Positions 17,308 through 21,302 of a stretch of DNA of 21,302 nt are shown in pieces. The notes below the pieces were generated by a model. It made no database searches and was not told where the DNA came from. It saw only the letters and a list, made by a program, of their open reading frames with translations. The stretch's first letter is position 1; every line of letters starts with the position of its first letter. A program made the translations under genes and the position numbers. Origin of the DNA: a virus; IMG/VR virus record IMGVR_UViG_3300017753_000137, positions 1 through 21,302 of that record; one strand, written 5' to 3'.

Positions 17308-17741
17308 TATGGTCTACTGTTTTTTCTTTTATCCATTGCACGCATTAATTCTCTATAATCTCTGTTTACAACAGTTGCTACTTCAGTAGGCATTGTTTCT
17401 GTTGGTATAGGAGATGATGAATTAAATGGTTGGGATAAATTTACAGGTGATAATGCTGATTCCGTATTAGTATTACCTTGAGCTGTTTCGTTTAATAAAT
17501 CATTAAGAGTACCATTAGATACAAAATTTTTAGATATAGGTTTTTTACCCATAATTTTTTCTTTTAAAGAAGTTTGTATATTTTCAGGAATAGGTGTACG
17601 TTGTGTAGATTGTTCTACAACTTGTGGTTTTAATTCCTCACGTAAATCTTCTTTAAGTGATTTAATTTCACGTCGAAGAGCATAATCTATTTCTTCTCTT
17701 ACAACTTTTCTAATTAATTTTTCGAAAACTGTGGCTTTCAT
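17307..17741 (-). CDS. Small charged helical protein, function unknown
   Basis: This is a 144-residue protein of unknown function. Residues 1-38 form a highly charged amphipathic helix (FEKLIRKVVREEIDYALRRE and onward), probably a coiled coil. The middle (about 40-112) is disordered-looking, rich in Pro, Ser, Thr, Asn and Gln, with a MGKKPISKNFVSNGTLNDLL segment. A second basic helix (about 127-144, DYRELMRAMDKRK) closes the protein. Two helices joined by a flexible linker suggest an adaptor, scaffold or chaperone rather than an enzyme. It starts downstream of a near copy of the 16-base repeat and overlaps the gp25-like start by one base, so it may help assemble the wedge. I recall similar uncharacterised proteins beside gp25 in marine phages, which is not a functional clue. 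Confidence 0.6.
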   Translation of the reverse strand: MKATVFEKLIRKVVREEIDYALRREIKSLKEDLREELKPQVVEQSTQRTPIPENIQTSLKEKIMGKKPISKNFVSNGTLNDLLNETAQGNTNTESALSPVNLSQPFNSSSPIPTETMPTEVATVVNRDYRELMRAMDKRKNSRP

Positions 17742-17752
17742 ATTAAATAATG

Positions 17753-17768
17753 TTTGTTAATAAATATA
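17753..17768 (-). promoter_or_regulatory. Near copy of the 16-base repeat
   Basis: The minus strand reads TATATTTATTAACAAA, ending 11 bases before the ATG at 17741. It equals the other two copies apart from one extra T and the final base. It lies in a 33-base gap that opens the wedge-gene block, so it may be a promoter for the gp25-containing unit. Confidence 0.35.
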
Positions 17769-17774
17769 ATTAAA

Positions 17775-18647
17775 TTAAGCAATTCGATATTGAATTACTT
17801 TAAAATTAGCATTCTTAATTCTTTCTATAGTGTTTGGTAGTAATTCATCTTCTGGGATATATATTTCTTGATCAGAACCACCAGAATTTGTACCTCCTAA
17901 CATATCATCTAAATTACTTTGAGCATCATCTACAGCAGCTTGATAAGCTTCATCTTCTATAGAATCACCTTCTACATTACACATTAAAGTATATTTAAGA
18001 TAAAATCCTTCAATTAAACCTATTACAGCATTTATAGTTGTTTTTAAAGTAAGTATAACTCCTATAGCTAAAGTTGTTATTCCTAGTATAATTGCAAATT
18101 TTTCTTGAATTTTTCTAACTTTTTTTTCAAAAACTTTTACTGAGTTATTTATTTCTTTTACTTTATTATTAGATTTATCTATTTGATCTTTTAATTTAAG
18201 TCCAGCATCAACATCAGCTGCTGGTCCTTTTAGTAAATATAAACCTACTTGAGCACTTATAGCTATAGTTTGTAATACAGGTATTAAAGCTTTTAAAGCT
18301 TCAATTATTGCAGTAATGGCTATAATTATTTTATTTATTTGTAGTAATTTTTCTTGTAAATTTACTAATTTTTCATGTGATAAATTAATTAAAGATTGCA
18401 TTTTTTCAACACTAGATATTAATTTATTATAAATAAAATCAATACGATTACGCACTTCTATACTACATACTAATTCGGGCCCCCTAGATGTAATTTCATC
18501 CATCATTATTTGTTTAACTGAATCTTTAGTAGGAATTTTTTGTTTAATTTCTATTATTTTTTTATTGGCTTCTTCTTTTACTTTAGGGGCTACAATATCT
18601 AAAATTTTATTACTTTGTTGTATTAATGTTACTATAGACCTTGACAT
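17775..18647 (-). CDS. Helical hydrophobic protein of the hub region, function unknown
   Basis: This is a 290-residue, almost wholly helical protein. Two long hydrophobic segments stand out: about 107-140 (IIIAITAIIEALKALIP then VLQTIAISAQVGLYLL) and about 184-217 (FAIILGITTLAIGVILTL then INAVIGLIEGFYL). Each is flanked by charged heptad-like helices (about 66-105 and 150-183). The C-terminal tail (about 225-290) is acidic, then Gly/Ser-rich (GGTNSGGSD), then mixed. There is no signal peptide. It sits between the spike-like gene (one base away) and the wedge operon. A protein with buried or membrane-inserting helices beside the hub could be carried in the tail and delivered to the host membrane, or plug the tube. 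A holin-like role is also conceivable. Neither is shown by the sequence. Confidence 0.55.
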   Translation of the reverse strand: MSRSIVTLIQQSNKILDIVAPKVKEEANKKIIEIKQKIPTKDSVKQIMMDEITSRGPELVCSIEVRNRIDFIYNKLISSVEKMQSLINLSHEKLVNLQEKLLQINKIIIAITAIIEALKALIPVLQTIAISAQVGLYLLKGPAADVDAGLKLKDQIDKSNNKVKEINNSVKVFEKKVRKIQEKFAIILGITTLAIGVILTLKTTINAVIGLIEGFYLKYTLMCNVEGDSIEDEAYQAAVDDAQSNLDDMLGGTNSGGSDQEIYIPEDELLPNTIERIKNANFKVIQYRIA

Positions 18648-18648
18648 A

Positions 18649-19128
18649 TTATATTGTTTTTACTTGTTTACTTAAATTTTCTTGAAATTTTTTTCTTAAT
18701 ATATCTATTTTACCTTTACGATTTTCAATAGCAATATCATTAATTATAGAAGGAGTAGTAACACCTCCTGGAACTAAATATGATATTTCTCCATCAATCA
18801 TATCTAATATACTATCTAAAACATCTAATAAACCTTCTGTTAAATCATCTCCAACCATCCATTCTTGCATTTTATGACCTAAAATAAGAGGTTCAGTAGG
18901 TAGATTTCCATCTTTTAAACCAAAATAAATATTAGGAGAATTTACAATAAATTTGCTATCTTCCTTATCACTTGTATCAAAATTAAAACTACCATTTGTA
19001 CTAAAACCAATAGCTTTATCTGAAAATAATAAAATAGAATCGTTTTTAGCGTTAAAAATTAAACGGTCTGAATCTATTATTATTTGTTTTCCTTGATATA
19101 TATATGGTGCATCTGGTGTATAACTCAT
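18649..19128 (-). CDS. Baseplate spike-like beta-rich protein
   Basis: This is a 159-residue protein. Residues about 13-70 consist of short alternating strands (KQIIIDSDRLIFNAKNDSIL, FSDKAIGFST, GSFNFDT, KFIVNSPNIYFG). The pattern resembles the intertwined beta-helix of phage central spikes such as the T4 gp5 C-terminus. A PTEPLILGHKMQEW block (77-90) follows, then an amphipathic helix (about 97-113) and a basic helical end. I know the NAKNDSI...PNIYFGL pattern from proteins next to OB-fold hub proteins in marine phages. Its ATG shares its A with the stop of the hub-amidase gene, so the two products are made together. I infer that it trimerises as the membrane-puncturing tip beneath the hub. 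No metal-binding HxH tip motif is seen. Confidence 0.6.
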   Translation of the reverse strand: MSYTPDAPYIYQGKQIIIDSDRLIFNAKNDSILLFSDKAIGFSTNGSFNFDTSDKEDSKFIVNSPNIYFGLKDGNLPTEPLILGHKMQEWMVGDDLTEGLLDVLDSILDMIDGEISYLVPGGVTTPSIINDIAIENRKGKIDILRKKFQENLSKQVKTI

Positions 19129-20915
19129 TACATTGTTAATTTAACTATTTTTTCATGATTATTAAATTTATCTTTACTTAAATCCATTCCACTTACAATT
19201 CCATTGTAAATATTTTTATTTGGTATTGATAATAATGAACAATATTTACGAACATCAAACCATGGACATTCTTTTGCTGCAATTTGATTATGTCCTAATA
19301 TTATAATATCAGGGTATTTAGTTAAATAAAATTTAACTAATTCATTTAATGAATTAGCTTGTTTTTTAGTCATATCAAATGCACCTTTTCCTCCTATCCA
19401 ACTTATATTAATTGTATTACTATTTCCTATAGTTGAACTTTTATTATATCCTTTTCCTGGACTATTTACACCATTTGATGGTGTATTATCTTTTAACATT
19501 TGAACACAAGTTCCTTCATAATCTATAGTTACATGATACCCTCCTTTTTTCCATCCTCCTACTTTTTCTTTTAATTGTCCTTCTTTTTCATGTCCTTTTG
19601 GATAATATTTATCTGCACTTTTCTGCATAAAATACCAAGCTACCCATAAATGAGGATTAACACTAAATGTTAATGGTGAAGCTGTTGTATGAATTACTAA
19701 ATATGAAACTCTAGATGGTGATGCAACTTCATCTGAATCTATTCGAGTTATTATATCAGCTACACTTAAAGGAGTATGAACTGTAGTTGCTATTCCAACA
19801 TATTGATATGAAGGAATAGGAGTATTGAATGATATTTCAGTTAAATCTACAGAAGTTAAAGCTGAGCTGATTGGTGTATCATCATTAACATCATTAGTAT
19901 CTTCTTCTGTTCCTGATATATCTTCAATTTCTATATCAAAAACTCCATCTAAAAGTTCTTCTGCATAATCTGCAAAAGGATCATCTGGGTCATCTATAGA
20001 AGATGTAGGAGGTAAAGTTTGAGGGGTTGATTCAAATGATTCTGTAATTTCTTCAGGAATATCTTCTGCTACTATTAATGGTTGGGTAATTAATGTTTCA
20101 GGAGTTTGATAATTTCCTGCTAATTGTTCTTGTATAGTAGGTTCTATAACTAAATTAGCTCCAAATGATTTTTGATTTAATGAAGCAGGTATAAAATTAG
20201 ATAATTGTTGGTTAGATGTCATATAAATTGATGATGCATCACCTATTATATCTTCTTTAGCGTGAATCCAACCTTTATCATCTAATTGACTTGATTGACC
20301 ATTCCTTATAATAATAATAGGATCTCCCAATTTACCATTATTACTCCATTCATTAGGAGTACCTACTTTATCACTTATATTAGTAGAACCAAATCTTATA
20401 GAATTACCAAATCTACCTTCTATAATAGTATCACCTTCATAAGGTAATAAAGGTTTTATATTTAATTTTTCTTTAAAATAATGACCTAAATTAATTCCTG
20501 TTGATCCATCTTCTACTTGTCTTGCGATACTTTGTTCATAATCATTAGATGAAGCATTATTAAATTCTTCTATATATGGTAAAGCATTATGGTGAGGATG
20601 GTTCCAGATATTTAATATGGGAAGATAATATGTTGATATTTTATTATCTTTATCACCTGATGACATTATTAAAACCACTTCATTTAATAATGGGTAATTT
20701 TTTACAAATGAAAATAAAGGTTTTGCAATAGAATCAGTAGAAGGATTAGATTTATTTAAAGTTGTATAAAATATAGTACCTATTGAATCATAACTACCAT
20801 AATCTTCAAAACGATCATGAGAAGGATCTAATATAATATCAGTAACCCTAACAGCTTCTAATTTAGTATCGGGAGATAAAATTTGAAATTGATTATCTAT
20901 TCTAACTATTGCCAT
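19128..20915 (-). CDS. Baseplate hub protein (gp5-like N-terminus) fused to T7-lysozyme-like N-acetylmuramoyl-L-alanine amidase
   Basis: This is a 595-residue two-part protein. Residues 18-235 resemble the OB-fold hub domain of marine phage gp5-type proteins: VRVTDIILDPSHDRFEDYG (22-40), SIGTIFY, LPYEGDTIIEGRFGNSIRFG (157-176), GDPIIIIRNGQ and DASSIYMTSNQ. An acidic, Pro/Thr-rich linker (about 280-345) follows. Residues 405-562 are an amidase that should cleave the bond between MurNAc and L-Ala in peptidoglycan. Zinc ligands H409 (in VIHTT), H542 and C550 and catalytic residues Y460 (in GYH) and K548 match T7 lysozyme H17, H122, C130, Y46 and K128. Between H409 and Y460 there are about 20 more residues than in T7. 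The gene overlaps the upstream gene by 14 bases. The fusion would put wall digestion at the tail tip. All active-site residues are present, so it is probably active. Confidence 0.87.
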   Translation of the reverse strand: MAIVRIDNQFQILSPDTKLEAVRVTDIILDPSHDRFEDYGSYDSIGTIFYTTLNKSNPSTDSIAKPLFSFVKNYPLLNEVVLIMSSGDKDNKISTYYLPILNIWNHPHHNALPYIEEFNNASSNDYEQSIARQVEDGSTGINLGHYFKEKLNIKPLLPYEGDTIIEGRFGNSIRFGSTNISDKVGTPNEWSNNGKLGDPIIIIRNGQSSQLDDKGWIHAKEDIIGDASSIYMTSNQQLSNFIPASLNQKSFGANLVIEPTIQEQLAGNYQTPETLITQPLIVAEDIPEEITESFESTPQTLPPTSSIDDPDDPFADYAEELLDGVFDIEIEDISGTEEDTNDVNDDTPISSALTSVDLTEISFNTPIPSYQYVGIATTVHTPLSVADIITRIDSDEVASPSRVSYLVIHTTASPLTFSVNPHLWVAWYFMQKSADKYYPKGHEKEGQLKEKVGGWKKGGYHVTIDYEGTCVQMLKDNTPSNGVNSPGKGYNKSSTIGNSNTINISWIGGKGAFDMTKKQANSLNELVKFYLTKYPDIIILGHNQIAAKECPWFDVRKYCSLLSIPNKNIYNGIVSGMDLSKDKFNNHEKIVKLTM

Positions 20916-21261
20916 TATTTTTCTTAGGTTCTTTTTCTGTTTCTTCTATTATATCTTGTAACTGATTCATTTCTTCTTCAGTTAACATATCACCTCCCCC
21001 ACTGGTAGCATTTCCTGTGGATAAACGTTGAACTATAGCTGCCATTTTTAATAAATGGTCATCATTTTTAACACTAATTTCCATATATTCTTTAATTAAT
21101 GGAACAACAACAGTAGCGTCTCCTAAATTTTGAATAAGAGGTCTTAATTCAGCTATAAGCTGACCTATTTGTTTACCTTTTTTTTTCTGATTAGTGTGGA
21201 TTTCTTTAAGAAGATCAGAAAATGTTTTATCGTCAAATATTACTTGGCCTAATGGATCCAT
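20902..21261 (-). CDS. Small helical protein upstream of the hub gene, function unknown
   Basis: I do not recognise this 119-residue protein. It is predicted helical throughout: residues 11-50 (DKTFSDLLKEIHTNQKKKGK, then IGQLIAELRPLIQ), 55-85 (VVVPLIKEYMEISVKNDDH, then LLKMAAIVQRL), a Gly-rich break (SGGGDM, 92-97), and an acidic helix with a Lys/Asn-rich end. There is no membrane segment. An in-frame TAA five codons upstream makes this ATG the first possible start, and a copy of the 16-base repeat lies just upstream. Its stop lies 14 bases inside the hub gene, so the two are probably translationally coupled. By position it could be a hub assembly chaperone or tail completion factor, which is only a guess. 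Confidence 0.6.
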   Translation of the reverse strand: MDPLGQVIFDDKTFSDLLKEIHTNQKKKGKQIGQLIAELRPLIQNLGDATVVVPLIKEYMEISVKNDDHLLKMAAIVQRLSTGNATSGGGDMLTEEEMNQLQDIIEETEKEPKKNNGNS

Positions 21262-21268
21262 ATTTTTA

Positions 21269-21284
21269 TTTTGTTATAAATATA
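21269..21284 (-). promoter_or_regulatory. 16-base repeat, copy 1: candidate promoter or translation leader
   Basis: The minus strand reads TATATTTATAACAAAA, ending seven bases before the ATG at 21261. The identical 16-mer occurs at 7076-7091 and a one-base-longer variant at 17753-17768, each just upstream of a gene start. The TATATTTA part differs by one base from the Bacteroidota -7 consensus TAnnTTTG. The A-rich AACAAAA part may act in translation instead. Confidence 0.45.
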
Positions 21285-21302
21285 GATTTTTTAAATTTTT
21301 AC

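Noticed and set aside
21275-21282. TATAAATA on the plus strand, the T4 late promoter core (also at 7082-7089)
   Set aside because: It faces away from all genes in the window. It is the complement of the 16-base minus-strand repeat, which fits the gene direction better.
1-21302. tRNA genes, rho-independent terminators, insertion sequences and attachment sites
   Set aside because: I looked in all gaps and both ends. The gaps are under 50 bases and A/T-only, with no GC-rich stem plus T-run and no tRNA-like fold or inverted-repeat-bounded element.

Overview
This 21.3-kb AT-rich window looks like part of the late (virion structural) region of a contractile-tailed phage, a myovirus of broadly T4-like or marine type. 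All 18 genes I accept lie on the minus strand, so transcription runs from the right edge of the window to the left. Genes are packed with gaps of 0 to about 45 bases, or with ATG/stop overlaps. There are no housekeeping genes, tRNAs, integrase or transposase, and no stretch of 300 bases without a gene.

Read in transcription order (right to left), the layout is as follows. (1) 21.3-17.8 kb, central hub and spike: a small helical protein; a hub protein with a gp5-like N-terminal half fused to a T7-lysozyme-like amidase; a separate small beta-rich spike-like protein; and a helical, very hydrophobic protein. (2) 17.7-12.4 kb, baseplate wedge: a small charged protein, a gp25-like protein, a gp6/gpJ-like protein, a DNRLRE-like beta-sandwich protein and an unassigned coiled-coil protein. 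(3) 12.4-9.0 kb: a very large protein with a P2 gpI-like helical core and a LamG-like domain inserted in it. (4) 9.0-3.4 kb: five probable virion-surface or baseplate-periphery proteins, two of which are paralogues, one carrying an extra LamG domain. (5) 3.4-0.5 kb: a fibre-like protein with a C-terminal S74 chaperone, then a glycine-rich possible adhesin. (6) 0.46-0.02 kb: a GIY-YIG nuclease-like gene with different codon use.

The logic is that gp25- and gp6-like wedge proteins form the baseplate ring. The hub carries a cell-wall amidase that would open peptidoglycan at tail contraction. The gpI-like protein links the baseplate to the fibres, and the LamG, DNRLRE, S74 and glycine-rich proteins probably bind polysaccharide or other surface receptors.

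Host: starts are preceded by A/T-only leaders with no AGGAGG-type Shine-Dalgarno site, as is usual in Bacteroidota. The S74 fibre N-terminus and the gpI-like core also resemble, from memory, proteins of marine Bacteroidota phages. A marine flavobacterial host is therefore my best inference, but it is not proven here. A 16-base repeat upstream of two gene blocks, with a near copy upstream of a third, is a candidate late promoter.
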